This document shows, piece by piece, positions 46,865-55,960 of a stretch of 64,000 nucleotides of DNA (position 1 is the first letter of the stretch; the number at the start of each line of letters is the position of its first letter). Position numbers and translations under genes: made by a program. Source of the DNA: Gemmobacter megaterium (lineage in GTDB: Bacteria; Pseudomonadota; Alphaproteobacteria; Rhodobacterales; Rhodobacteraceae); NCBI RefSeq assembly GCF_900156815.1, contig NZ_FTOT01000001.1, positions 372,001 through 436,000 on the forward strand, written 5' to 3'. The notes below the pieces were generated by a model. It did not search any database, was not told the origin of the DNA, and saw nothing but the letters and a program-made list of their open reading frames with translations.

Positions 46865-47311
46865 TCACCAGTCCGGAATGGTGCCGCCGCGGGATTCGAT
46901 CGTCAGCTTTTGCCGCATCAGCTCGGGTGTCGCTGTCACCCGCGTCAGGGTGCAGCCCGCCTTGTCGGGAAAGCGGATCTTTCCATCCCGGAGCACCACG
47001 ATGGGAAGATAGTCGGGGTTTGGCAGCAACTGCTGTCGGCCAAGCCTGATCCTGGTATTCTGGACAATGTCATGGACATAGCGGTCCATCGTGGTGGAAT
47101 CGAGCAGGACGAAGCCGCAAATGCCGATGCGGCCCTGGTGGCTGACAGGCTTGACGACAATACCAATCTTGCCGCTGCCGTGCAGCGTAATCAGCATGGC
47201 GGACCAACCGTCGTCCTTTTTGATCGGGATGGAGAAATCCTGGGCCTTTGCGGAAATAGGCCAGGCCAGACAAGTGGCGAGCAAGGCCGCCGCGATACGG
47301 GATAACAGCAT
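46865..47311 (-). CDS. Hypothetical exported protein
   Basis: The 148-residue protein starts MLLSRIAAALLATCLAWPISAKA, a signal peptide with likely cleavage after AKA, so the mature form is periplasmic. The mature part begins QDFSIPIKKDDGW and contains two Cys (in GICGFVLL and AGCTLTRV) that could pair. The start at 47311 is preferred to 18 extra codons upstream because it starts the signal peptide properly. I do not recognise the family. Confidence 0.7.
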   Translation of the reverse strand: MLLSRIAAALLATCLAWPISAKAQDFSIPIKKDDGWSAMLITLHGSGKIGIVVKPVSHQGRIGICGFVLLDSTTMDRYVHDIVQNTRIRLGRQQLLPNPDYLPIVVLRDGKIRFPDKAGCTLTRVTATPELMRQKLTIESRGGTIPDW

Positions 47312-47538
47312 GAAAGTCCTGTTTTCATCAAGGGGCGACACCGCCCCAACACCAAGCAGAATCATTTATATTCATAGCCTTGCATGTCGCTGCCGATCCG
47401 GCAAGCAAGGATATAGCCGTCTGTGGCTTTCGGCGGCTGGGGGATGAAGCTAGGAAGGTGGCACAGTCGCGGCCGATCTGAGGGAATCGTCATGCCACCC
47501 ATCGTCGTTTTCGGACCCCCGTCGCGCGGCCACTATCT

Positions 47539-48438
47539 ATGAGCGCCGCATCGGGACAAACCGGGCGTGCCATCCTGTTGATGCTGGGGGCCGTGCTGAT
47601 CTTTACGATCATGGACGCCGTCGCCAAATGGATGACACAGCATTATTCGCCGCTTCAGGTGGTCTGGTCGCGCTATACCGGGCAGACGGTGATCGTGGTG
47701 CTGCTGCTGGCGCCGCGTCTGGTGCCGTTGATGCGCACCCGCAATCTTGGGACGCATATGGTGCGCTCGATGTTCCAGTTCGGCGCGACGGCCTGTTTCT
47801 TTGCCGCGCTGGGGCATATCGGTTTGGCCGAGGCGACGGCGATTGCCGATATCAACCCGGTGCTGATCACGCTTGGGGCCGCCGTGTTTCTGGGGGAACG
47901 GCTGGGGCCGCGCCGGTTGGCCGGGGTGCTGATCTCGCTGGTCGGGGCGCTGATCATCATCCGCCCCGGCATGGGGGTGTTCAGTTGGGCGGCCCTGCTG
48001 CCACTGGGCACGGCAATCTTTTATACGGGCTATGCGCTGGTCACACGCAAGCTGGGGGCAAGCGAGCCGGTCTGGACCTCGCTGATCTATACCGCCCTGG
48101 TCGGCACGGCGATCACCAGCGCCATCGTGCCCTTTCACTGGCAGCCGGTCGCCCTGGCCCATTGGGCGCCGTTTGCCGCCGTGGGCCTTCTGGGGGCTGC
48201 GGCGCAGCTTTGCCTGATCCGCGCGTTTTCGCTGGCCGAAGCCTCGGCCATTGCGCCGTTCAGCTATATGGGGCTGTTGTTCGCCACGGTCTGGGGGTTT
48301 CTGTTCTTTGGCGAGATACCCGATGCGATGACGGGGCTGGGTGCGCTTGTGATCGTGGGGGCGGGACTTTATGTCTGGCACCGCGAAACCCGCGCGGCGC
48401 GGGCGGCGGAGGGCCATGCAGGTCAGTCTGAAGCATAG
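47539..48438 (+). CDS. EamA-family (DMT) permease
   Basis: The 299-residue protein has ten membrane segments in two repeated EamA halves; the first half ends ADINPVLITLGAAVFLGERLGPRR and the second ASAIAPFSYMGLLFATVWGFLFFGEIPD, both with the family's Pro and Glu turn. Such permeases export metabolites; the substrate is not predictable. The gene overlaps the start of the acyltransferase gene by 23 nt. Confidence 0.9.
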   Translation: MSAASGQTGRAILLMLGAVLIFTIMDAVAKWMTQHYSPLQVVWSRYTGQTVIVVLLLAPRLVPLMRTRNLGTHMVRSMFQFGATACFFAALGHIGLAEATAIADINPVLITLGAAVFLGERLGPRRLAGVLISLVGALIIIRPGMGVFSWAALLPLGTAIFYTGYALVTRKLGASEPVWTSLIYTALVGTAITSAIVPFHWQPVALAHWAPFAAVGLLGAAAQLCLIRAFSLAEASAIAPFSYMGLLFATVWGFLFFGEIPDAMTGLGALVIVGAGLYVWHRETRAARAAEGHAGQSEA

Positions 48439-49300
48439 GGTCGAAAATGCGGTGCTGCGCGGCCTGATCGGGTTGGCGCTGGCCTTGCCCTACCGGGTGA
48501 GGGTGCCGCTGTTCGGCTGGGTCGTGGGGCGCATCGTTGCACCGCTTGCGGGCTGGCGGCGGCGCATCCGCGCCAATCTGGCGCTGGTCTGGCCCGATCT
48601 GCCCGAAGCCGAGGCAGCTAAGATCTGCCGCGAGGTGCCCGACAATGTCGGGCGCACGGTGATCGAGATCTATTCGGGATCGGAATTCATCGCGCGGGCG
48701 GCGGCAACGCCGCCGGTCGGGCCGGGGATCGCGGCGCTGGACGCGGCCCATGCGGCGGGGCGCGCGGTCATTCTGGTGACCGGCCACTTTGGCAATTACG
48801 ATGCCAGCCGCGCAGCCCTGGCGGCGCGGGGCTTTCCCATCGGCTCGCTCTACATGCCGATGAAGAACCGTGCCTTCAATGCCCATTACGAAGCGGCGAT
48901 TTCTGCCATTGCCGCGCCGATCTTTCCGCGTGGCAAGCCGGGGCTGGCGGCCATGGTGCGCCATTTGCGCGGCGGTGGGATGCTGGGGATGCTGGTGGAC
49001 CATAACATGAGCCACGGCGCGCCGCTGGGCTTTTTCGGGGTCGAGGCGCTGACGGCGCTGTCCGCGGCCGAACTTGCGCTGAAATACGACGCGCTGCTGG
49101 TGCCGACCTACGGGATCCGCCAGCCCGACGGGTTGAGCTTCGAGATTGTCGTCGAGGCGCCGATTCCGCCGGGCACGCCCGAGCAGATGACCCAGGCGCT
49201 GAACGATTCCCTGGAGGCATTGGTGCGGCGCCATCCGGGGCAATGGTTCTGGGTGCACCGGCGCTGGAAGGGTGGCGGGGGGCGAAAGGTTGTCCGCTGA
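48416..49300 (+). CDS. Lipid A biosynthesis acyltransferase (LpxL/LpxM-type)
   Basis: The 294-residue inner-membrane protein belongs to the HtrB/MsbB family that adds secondary acyl chains to lipid A. It has an N-terminal hydrophobic helix (VLRGLIGLALALPYRVRV), the catalytic HFGNYD (His and Asp), GSLYMPMKNRAFN and LGMLVDHNMSHGAPLGFFG, ending WFWVHRRWK. The start MQVSLKHRVENA at 48416 overlaps the permease gene; an internal start further in is less likely. Confidence 0.9.
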   Translation: MQVSLKHRVENAVLRGLIGLALALPYRVRVPLFGWVVGRIVAPLAGWRRRIRANLALVWPDLPEAEAAKICREVPDNVGRTVIEIYSGSEFIARAAATPPVGPGIAALDAAHAAGRAVILVTGHFGNYDASRAALAARGFPIGSLYMPMKNRAFNAHYEAAISAIAAPIFPRGKPGLAAMVRHLRGGGMLGMLVDHNMSHGAPLGFFGVEALTALSAAELALKYDALLVPTYGIRQPDGLSFEIVVEAPIPPGTPEQMTQALNDSLEALVRRHPGQWFWVHRRWKGGGGRKVVR

Positions 49301-49369
49301 CCCGGCGGCCCCGGTTCAGGCCGGGCAGGATTGGATCAGAGCGAAGATCATCAAACAGGGAGAGGGCCG

Positions 49370-50488
49370 ATGACAGGGCCGCGCTATACGGAACTGGTGG
49401 CAGGATTGCCGGCCTCGGTGCCCTTTGTGGGGCCAGAGGCGCAGGAGCGCGCGCGCGGGGCGGGCTTTGCCGCCCGGCTTGGGGCGAATGAAAGCCGGTT
49501 CGGCCCCTCGCCCGCCGCGATCGCCGCAATGGCTGCGGCGGCGGCGGATGCCTGGATGTATGGCGACCCGGAGGCTTTTGACCTGCGCGAGGCGATTGCC
49601 GCCTATCACGGGGTGACGCGCGCCAATGTGCTTGTCGGCGAGGGGATCGACGGGATCCTCGGCAATCTCGTGCGGTTGCTGGTGGCGCCGGGGGATGCGG
49701 TGGTGACATCGGACGGCGCCTATCCGACCTTCAATTTTCATGTCGCGGGGTTCGGCGGGGTACTGCACAAGGTGCCCTATGACGGCAACCACGAGGATCC
49801 GGTCGCGCTGGTGCGCAAGGCGGGCGAGGTGGGGGCCAAGCTGGTCTATCTGGCCAACCCGGACAATCCGATGGGAAGCTGGCACGGCGCCGATGTGGTT
49901 GGCCGCATGATCGCGGCCTTGCCAGACGGATGCCTGCTGGCGCTGGACGAAGCCTATGTCGAACTGGCACCCGAAGGAACGGCGGCAGAGATCGCAGCCG
50001 ATGATCCCAGGGTGATCCGGCTGCGCACCTTTTCCAAGGGGCACGGGCTGGCCGGGCTGCGTGTGGGCTATGCGCTGGCGGCGCCGGGGTTGATTGCGGC
50101 CTTTGACAAGGTGCGCAACCATTTCGGGATGGGCCGGGTGGCGCAGGCCGGGGCGCTGGCGGCTTTGCAGGACCGGGACTGGCTGGTCGCGGTGCGGGGC
50201 AGGGTCGAGGCTGCGCGCGCCGGGCTGGCCGCGATTGCGCGGGCCAATGGCCTGGAACCGTTGCCGTCGGCGACAAATTTCGTGACCATGGATTGCGGAG
50301 GGGACGGCGCCCTGGCGCGCGCCGTGGTTCAGGCGCTGGGGCAGCGTTCGGTCTTTGTGCGGATGCCCTTTGTGCCACCCCATGACCGCTGCATCCGGGT
50401 CAGCTGCGGCACCGAGGCCGATCTTGCGCTGGTCGCGGCGGCGCTGCCCGAGGCGCTGGCCGAGGCGCGAAAGCTCACCGCGGTGTGA
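49370..50488 (+). CDS. Class I/II aminotransferase, histidinol-phosphate-aminotransferase-like
   Basis: The 372-residue PLP enzyme shows LGANESRFGPSP, YGDPEAFDLREAIA, YLANPDNPMGS, LLALDEAYVELAP and the PLP-Lys in RTFSKGHGLAGLRVGY, with RVSCGTEADLA at the end. These are HisC-branch features, but no other histidine genes are near, and such proteins also act on tyrosine or phenylalanine precursors. GGGAGAGG precedes the ATG at 49370. Confidence 0.9.
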   Translation: MTGPRYTELVAGLPASVPFVGPEAQERARGAGFAARLGANESRFGPSPAAIAAMAAAAADAWMYGDPEAFDLREAIAAYHGVTRANVLVGEGIDGILGNLVRLLVAPGDAVVTSDGAYPTFNFHVAGFGGVLHKVPYDGNHEDPVALVRKAGEVGAKLVYLANPDNPMGSWHGADVVGRMIAALPDGCLLALDEAYVELAPEGTAAEIAADDPRVIRLRTFSKGHGLAGLRVGYALAAPGLIAAFDKVRNHFGMGRVAQAGALAALQDRDWLVAVRGRVEAARAGLAAIARANGLEPLPSATNFVTMDCGGDGALARAVVQALGQRSVFVRMPFVPPHDRCIRVSCGTEADLALVAAALPEALAEARKLTAV

Positions 50489-50543
50489 TTTGCCCTCCGG
50501 TAGCGGGAAGGTTGCAGGCTCGCCCCAAAGAGGAGAGCTTGCG

Positions 50544-50924
50544 ATGACATCCAGAACCAACCGCCTTGTCCTTGGTCTGGCGGCCTGCCTGCTGGCAACG
50601 CCGCTGGCCGCGCAGCAGATGGACCATTCGGGCCATGCGGGCCACGGGGCTGCGGCGGGAGCCGCCGATACCCCCGCCGTTCAGGCGTTCCGCGCGGCGA
50701 ATGCACGGATGCATGACGGAATGGAGATCGCGTTCAGCGGCAATGCCGATGTGGATTTCATCCGGGGCATGATCCCGCATCACCAGGGCGCAGTCGATAT
50801 GGCGCGGATCGTGCTGGAGCATGGCAGCGATCCCGAGGTGCGCAAGCTGGCCGAAGCGGTGATTGCCGCGCAAGAGGCCGAGATTGCCTGGATGACCGAC
50901 TGGCTGGCCAGGAACGCCCGCTAA
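50544..50924 (+). CDS. DUF305-family exported protein
   Basis: The 126-residue protein has a signal peptide (MTSRTNRLVLGLAACLLATPLAAQ) and a His/Met-rich start, MDHSGHAGHG, then the family core NARMHDGMEIAFSG, DFIRGMIPHHQGAVDMARIVLEHG and AEIAWMTDWL. DUF305 proteins are helical, periplasmic, and often found with copper-resistance genes; the HH and M-rich motifs are likely metal ligands. GAGGAG lies before the ATG. It is followed at 66 nt by an MFS permease. Confidence 0.92.
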   Translation: MTSRTNRLVLGLAACLLATPLAAQQMDHSGHAGHGAAAGAADTPAVQAFRAANARMHDGMEIAFSGNADVDFIRGMIPHHQGAVDMARIVLEHGSDPEVRKLAEAVIAAQEAEIAWMTDWLARNAR

Positions 50925-50990
50925 GACATGCCCTTGCATCTCCCTGATCCTGCGGCCAATCTCTGCCGCGGGGACAGGGGGGGGACTTCG

Positions 50991-52169
50991 ATGAGACTGG
51001 GCATTGCCGCGCTGGTGTTGGGCTATGTGCTCAGTCAGTTCTACCGGGCGTTTCTGGCCGTATTGGCGCCGGTGTTGCAGACCGATCTGGGCGCGACCCC
51101 GGCGCAGCTTGCCGATGCGTCGGGGCTTTGGTTTCTGGTGTTTGCCGCCATGCAGATCCCCGTGGGGATCGCGCTGGACCGGATCGGGCCGCGCCGTACC
51201 GTTGCGGTCACGCTGGGCGTTGCCGGGGCAGGTGGCGTTGCGCTGTTTGCCGCAGCACAGGGTCCTGGGGCGATCATTCTGGCCATGGCGCTGATCGGGG
51301 TCGGGTGTTCGCCGGTGCTGATGTCGTCGTTCTACATCTTTGCCCGGACCTATTCGCCTGCGGTCTTTGGCACCTTGGCCGGGCTGTTGATCGGGGTGGG
51401 CAACCTTGGCAACCTTGGCGCGGCGCTGCCATTGTCGCTGGCGGTCGAAGTCTTTGGCTGGCGCGGAACGGTGGGGGCGCTGGCCGTCGTCACGCTGATC
51501 GTCGCCGGGGCGATGTGGCGGTTCATCCAGGATCCGCCGCAAGCGCCTGTTGCCGCAGGGCAGGGCGGCATAGCACAGGTTCTGCGCATCCCGTCGGTCT
51601 GGGCGATCTTTCTGCTGCTGGCGGTCGGATATGCGCCATCGGCCGCCATCCGGGGGCTATGGGTCGGGCCGTATTTCAGTGACGTGATGGCCGCAAGCGC
51701 CGCGCAGATCGGGACGGTAACGCTGATCATGGGGCTTGCCATGGTTGCGGGCAATTTCGCCTATGGCCCGATGGACCGGCTGTTCGGGTCGCGCAAATGG
51801 CCCAACCTTGTCGGCAACCTGGCGGGGGCGGCGGTGCTGCTGGCGCTGTGGTGGACCCCGGCGCCCGGTTGGTGGGCGGCGGTGGGTCTGATTGCGGCTG
51901 TCGGGTTCTTTGGCATGTCCTTTCCGCTGCTGATGGCCCATGGGCGGGCGTTCTTTCCGCCGCATCTGGTCGGGCGCGGGGTGACGGTGCTCAATCTGTT
52001 CGGCATCGGCGGGGTCGGGGTGATGCAGGTGCTGTCGGGCCGGGTCTTTACCACCGCTGCCGGGCAGGCGGCACCGACGGCCGCCTATGGCACGCTTTTT
52101 GGGTTCTTTGCCCTGATCATGCTGGCAGGCTGTGTGGCCTATGCCTTTTCGCGCGACCGGACGGATTGA
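50991..52169 (+). CDS. MFS transporter
   Basis: The 392-residue inner-membrane protein has twelve membrane segments and the loop 2-3 signature GIALDRIGPRRTVAV after the second helix. It shows the closing AFSRDRTD of a short C-terminal tail. The start at 50991, ATGAGACTGGGC, follows GGGGGGAC and begins the first membrane helix directly. Substrate unknown. It converges on ntrX with only 6 nt between. Confidence 0.88.
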   Translation: MRLGIAALVLGYVLSQFYRAFLAVLAPVLQTDLGATPAQLADASGLWFLVFAAMQIPVGIALDRIGPRRTVAVTLGVAGAGGVALFAAAQGPGAIILAMALIGVGCSPVLMSSFYIFARTYSPAVFGTLAGLLIGVGNLGNLGAALPLSLAVEVFGWRGTVGALAVVTLIVAGAMWRFIQDPPQAPVAAGQGGIAQVLRIPSVWAIFLLLAVGYAPSAAIRGLWVGPYFSDVMAASAAQIGTVTLIMGLAMVAGNFAYGPMDRLFGSRKWPNLVGNLAGAAVLLALWWTPAPGWWAAVGLIAAVGFFGMSFPLLMAHGRAFFPPHLVGRGVTVLNLFGIGGVGVMQVLSGRVFTTAAGQAAPTAAYGTLFGFFALIMLAGCVAYAFSRDRTD

Positions 52170-52175
52170 GGCCGG

Positions 52176-53558
52176 TCACTCGTCCTCGTCGCCCTTGCCC
52201 TTGCCAGTGACCACGCCCAGCGATTTCAGCTTGCGATGCAGTGCGCTGCGCTCCATCCCGACGAAATTCGCCGTGCGGCTGATGTTGCCGCCAAACCGCT
52301 GAATCTGGGTCAGCAGGTATTCGCGTTCGAACAACTCGCGCGCCTCGCGCAGCGGCAGGGTGGCCAGTTGGCCGCCCAGCACCAGCCGCCCGTCGTCGCC
52401 GCCCGGCTCGGCCTCGCCCTGCAAATCGCGCACATTGATCGGGTCGGCGGTGTCGCCCAGGATAAGCACCCGTTCGATCAGGTTGCGCAACTGGCGCACG
52501 TTGCCGGGCCAGCCCATGGTTTGCAGCATCGCTTCGGCCTCGGTGCTGATGTCCCGCAGCGGCAGGCCCTGGGTCTTGTGGAAACCGTCGATGAAATGGC
52601 GGGCGAGCAGGGGAATGTCCTCGCGCCGTTCGGACAGGCCCGGCACCGCGATCGGCACCACGTTCAGCCGGTCGTAAAGCTCCTGGCGGAAACGTCCGGC
52701 GCTGATCTCCTGGCGCAGGTCGCGGGTGGTCGAGGAGATGACGCGCAGATCCACGCGCACCTTGTCGGTTCCGCCCACGCGCAGGAAGGTCTGATCGACC
52801 AGCACGCGCAGGATTTTCGATTGCGTGCCGGGGGGCATGTCGGCCACCTCGTCCAGATAGACGATCCCGCCATGTGCCTGTTCCAGCAAGCCCTTTTCCA
52901 CCCCGCGACCGGGTGTTTCGCGGCCGAACAGCACATCCTCCATGCGGTCGGGTTCGATCGTTGCGGCCGAAACCGATACAAAGGGGCCAGCCGCACGGTT
53001 GGAATTGGCGTGGATATAGCGCGCCGCCACCTCTTTGCCCGCGCCGGACGGTCCGGTCAGCATGACGCGACCGTTCGATTTCGTGACCTTGTCCAACTGC
53101 GCCTTGAGGCCGCGAAAGCCTGCGGAATTGCCGATCAGATCCGAGGTCGTCAGGTCACGCCGACGCAATTCGACGTTTTCACGCCGCAGACGGCTGGTTT
53201 CCATCGCGCGCCCGACCACGACCATCAACTGGTCGATGTTGAACGGCTTTTCGATGAAGTCATAGGCGCCTTGCTTGATCGCAGCGACCGCCAGTTCGAT
53301 ATTGCCGTGGCCCGAGATGATCACCACCGGAATACCGGGGTTATCGCGCTTGATGGTTTTCAGGATGTCGATCCCGTCCATCCGGCTGTCCTTGAGCCAG
53401 ATATCAAGGATCATCAATGCCGGAGGCTCGGTGTTCACCGCCTCCATGCATTCGTCTGAATTGGCGGCCAGCCGGGTCTTGTAGCCTTCGTCTTTCAGAA
53501 TGTCCGAGACAAGTTCGCGGATGTCGCGTTCATCGTCCACGATCAGAATATCGGCCAT
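52176..53558 (-). CDS. ntrX: Response regulator NtrX
   Basis: The 460-residue regulator has a receiver domain with the phospho-Asp in LMILDIWLKDSRMDG, an AAA+ domain with Walker A LTGPSGAGKEVAARY and Walker B GGIVYLDEVADM, and a C-terminal Fis-type helix-turn-helix (ISRTANFVGMERSALHRKL). Where sigma-54 activators have GAFTGA, this protein reads VLFGRETPGRGVEKGLLEQ, so direct sigma-54 activation is unlikely. It pairs with NtrY, whose gene ends 12 nt upstream. NtrYX of alphaproteobacteria governs nitrogen, redox and envelope genes. Confidence 0.96.
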   Translation of the reverse strand: MADILIVDDERDIRELVSDILKDEGYKTRLAANSDECMEAVNTEPPALMILDIWLKDSRMDGIDILKTIKRDNPGIPVVIISGHGNIELAVAAIKQGAYDFIEKPFNIDQLMVVVGRAMETSRLRRENVELRRRDLTTSDLIGNSAGFRGLKAQLDKVTKSNGRVMLTGPSGAGKEVAARYIHANSNRAAGPFVSVSAATIEPDRMEDVLFGRETPGRGVEKGLLEQAHGGIVYLDEVADMPPGTQSKILRVLVDQTFLRVGGTDKVRVDLRVISSTTRDLRQEISAGRFRQELYDRLNVVPIAVPGLSERREDIPLLARHFIDGFHKTQGLPLRDISTEAEAMLQTMGWPGNVRQLRNLIERVLILGDTADPINVRDLQGEAEPGGDDGRLVLGGQLATLPLREARELFEREYLLTQIQRFGGNISRTANFVGMERSALHRKLKSLGVVTGKGKGDEDE

Positions 53559-53570
53559 GGTTAACCCCCT

Positions 53571-55841
53571 TTACTGTCCCTTGCGCGCCCGTCGTCCCGG
53601 CTGCGGTGCCGCCAGCGGCAGGCGGATCTCCGCCATGGCGCCGGGGCGGTCGGTGCCGCCAAAGACAGGTGCATCCAGCAGCGCCAGCGTGCCGCCGTGT
53701 TCCTCGATGATCTTTCTGACGATGGGCAGGCCAAGCCCCGTGCCCTTTTCCCGCGTCGTCACATAGGGTTCGAACAGACGGGTGCGATCTTCTGGCAGGC
53801 CACTGCCATTGTCCGAAATGCGCAGGATGGCCGAGGTGCCATCTGACATCAGCTCGACCCGAATTTCCGGGGAATGTGTCGATGGGGCGCCCTTTTCGCA
53901 AAAGGATTCAATGGCTTCCCCGGCGTTCTTCAACAGATTTGTAAGCGCCTGTCCAATCATGGTGGAATCGAGCGGCAGCACCATCGGCCCGTCTGGCAGG
54001 TTGCTGACAAAGCGGACGCCGGGCTGCCCTGATTCCTGCAACAGCACCGCATCGCGGATCAGCCGCGCGAAATCCTCGTCGCGGGTTTCGGGCTGCGGCA
54101 TCCGCGCGAATTTCGAGAATTCGTCAACGATCCGGCGCAGGTCGCCGGTCTGGCGCACGATCACATCGACCAGATTCTCCAGCGCCTCTGCATCTTCCTC
54201 GATCAGACGGGGGCCAAAGCGGCGGCGGATGCGTTCGGCGGACAACTGGATCGGGGTCAGCGGATTCTTGATCTCATGCGCGATGCGGCGGGCCACATCG
54301 CCCCAGGCCGCCATGCGCTGTGCGCTGACCAGTTCGGTCACGTCGTCAAAGGCAACGACAAAGCCTTCGCGTGCGCCGTCTTCGGCGGCGCGGGGGGCGA
54401 TGCGCACCAGCAGGCTTTCCATGCGGCCCTTGCGGGTCAGGCGGATCTCTTCCTGCACGGCCTGGCCCGTGTCGCGCGCGCGGTCGAACAGGGCGGAAAA
54501 CTCTGGCACCACAAGCGCCAGCGGCTGGCCGGTTTCGCCGTCGGCCGTCAGATCCAGCAAGCGCCGGGCAGAGCGGTTCAGAAAGACGATATGCCCTTCG
54601 GCCTCCAGCCCGATCACCCCTGCCGTGACCGAGGACAGAACGGAATCGAACAGCCGGCGCTGAACCTCGGTCTCGCGGTGGCCTGCCACAAGGGCGTTGT
54701 GCTGGCCTTTCAACTGTCGGGTCATGCGGTTGAAGGATTGACCCAGCGTCGCAATCTCGTCGCCGGTATCGGCGGGGGTCACGCGCACGTCGAAATCCCC
54801 GTTGCCCACCCGCGCCACCGCCCCTGCCAGTTCGCCCACCGGCCGGGCCAGCCGTTCGGCGATCCACAGCCCCATCCAGACGGCCGCCAGGATCAGGATC
54901 AGCGCAAACCCCAGGTACAACAGCCCGAACTGAAACAGTTGCGTGCCGCGATCAGCCTCCAGTTGGGTATAAAGCCGGACGCTTTCCTGCGTTTCGTCCA
55001 GAAGTTGCAGCAGCGCGCCATCCACATTGCGGCTGACATAGAGCATCCGGTCGATATAGCCGGGCAAGGACAGCAGGGCGCGAAACTCGTTGTTCGCCCA
55101 ATCGCGGATCACGACCGTTTCGCCGGCGGCAGCGCGCGCCAGATCTTCGGCGTCCGGCTGTTCGAAATCGAACAGGTAGGACAGCTCTCCGCGCGCGCGG
55201 ATCTCGCCGGTGCCGTCGATCACAAAGGCTTCGCGCAGGCCACGTTGTATCTGCGCCTGTTCGTTGGTCAACAACTGGCGCAGGCCGCCGTCATCGCCGA
55301 CCAGACCGGCCTGATAGGCCAGCCCGATCCGGGCAGCCAGCGTCTGGGCATCGGTGATCAGATCGCGGCGCTGTTCGAATTCATAGGCTTCGGCGGCCGC
55401 GCGCGACGCGCCGACCACATTGCGCACCCGGTCGGAGAACCAGCCCTCCAGCCCGACATTGATGGTCAGCACGGCAAAGATCGCCACCAGAATCGTCGGT
55501 CCCAGCGCCACGGCAGCGAACAGGGCCGACAGCCGCAGGTGCAACCGAGAGCCCGAGCTTTGCGCGCGCCGCGCGGCGACCACCCGCAGGACCGTGGCCA
55601 GCACCAGCGTTGCCACCAAAAGCACATAGACCAGATCGGCCAGCAGAACGAGGCGCAGCGCATTGGGTGACGTTCCGGTGCGGAACGGCCCCAGATACAG
55701 AAACGTCACAAAGGCCAGGACCGGGCCAAGCACCACAAGCCCCAGCCGCGCGCCCGTCTGCATGGTCCGCGAGCGTCGCAGGCCGTAAAGCCGATCCCAG
55801 AACCCCAGAAGTGCGGTCCCCTGCACCGCAGACCCTTTCAT
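53571..55841 (-). CDS. ntrY: Sensor histidine kinase NtrY
   Basis: The 756-residue membrane kinase has two or three membrane segments near the N terminus, an extracytoplasmic region (about 130-290), another segment (LLYLGFALILILAAVWMGLW), a HAMP domain, a PAS domain (DSVLSSVTAGVIGLEAEG), the phospho-His in [20 protein letters not shown], and the ATPase boxes SDNGSGLPED and GTGLGLPIVRK. The start is not certain: ATG 55841 gives the usual length; ATG 55763 begins just before the first helix. Its partner is NtrX. Confidence 0.95.
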   Translation of the reverse strand: MKGSAVQGTALLGFWDRLYGLRRSRTMQTGARLGLVVLGPVLAFVTFLYLGPFRTGTSPNALRLVLLADLVYVLLVATLVLATVLRVVAARRAQSSGSRLHLRLSALFAAVALGPTILVAIFAVLTINVGLEGWFSDRVRNVVGASRAAAEAYEFEQRRDLITDAQTLAARIGLAYQAGLVGDDGGLRQLLTNEQAQIQRGLREAFVIDGTGEIRARGELSYLFDFEQPDAEDLARAAAGETVVIRDWANNEFRALLSLPGYIDRMLYVSRNVDGALLQLLDETQESVRLYTQLEADRGTQLFQFGLLYLGFALILILAAVWMGLWIAERLARPVGELAGAVARVGNGDFDVRVTPADTGDEIATLGQSFNRMTRQLKGQHNALVAGHRETEVQRRLFDSVLSSVTAGVIGLEAEGHIVFLNRSARRLLDLTADGETGQPLALVVPEFSALFDRARDTGQAVQEEIRLTRKGRMESLLVRIAPRAAEDGAREGFVVAFDDVTELVSAQRMAAWGDVARRIAHEIKNPLTPIQLSAERIRRRFGPRLIEEDAEALENLVDVIVRQTGDLRRIVDEFSKFARMPQPETRDEDFARLIRDAVLLQESGQPGVRFVSNLPDGPMVLPLDSTMIGQALTNLLKNAGEAIESFCEKGAPSTHSPEIRVELMSDGTSAILRISDNGSGLPEDRTRLFEPYVTTREKGTGLGLPIVRKIIEEHGGTLALLDAPVFGGTDRPGAMAEIRLPLAAPQPGRRARKGQ

Positions 55842-55960
55842 TCGGGCCACAGGTGCGGCCCTTGCCAAGTGACAGGTCTGGGGCCGAACAGCGCACAAAC
55901 CTCAACATCTATGGTCATGGCCGGGGTGTTGGCAGACCGGCCACGCCATGTGTTGCGGTT

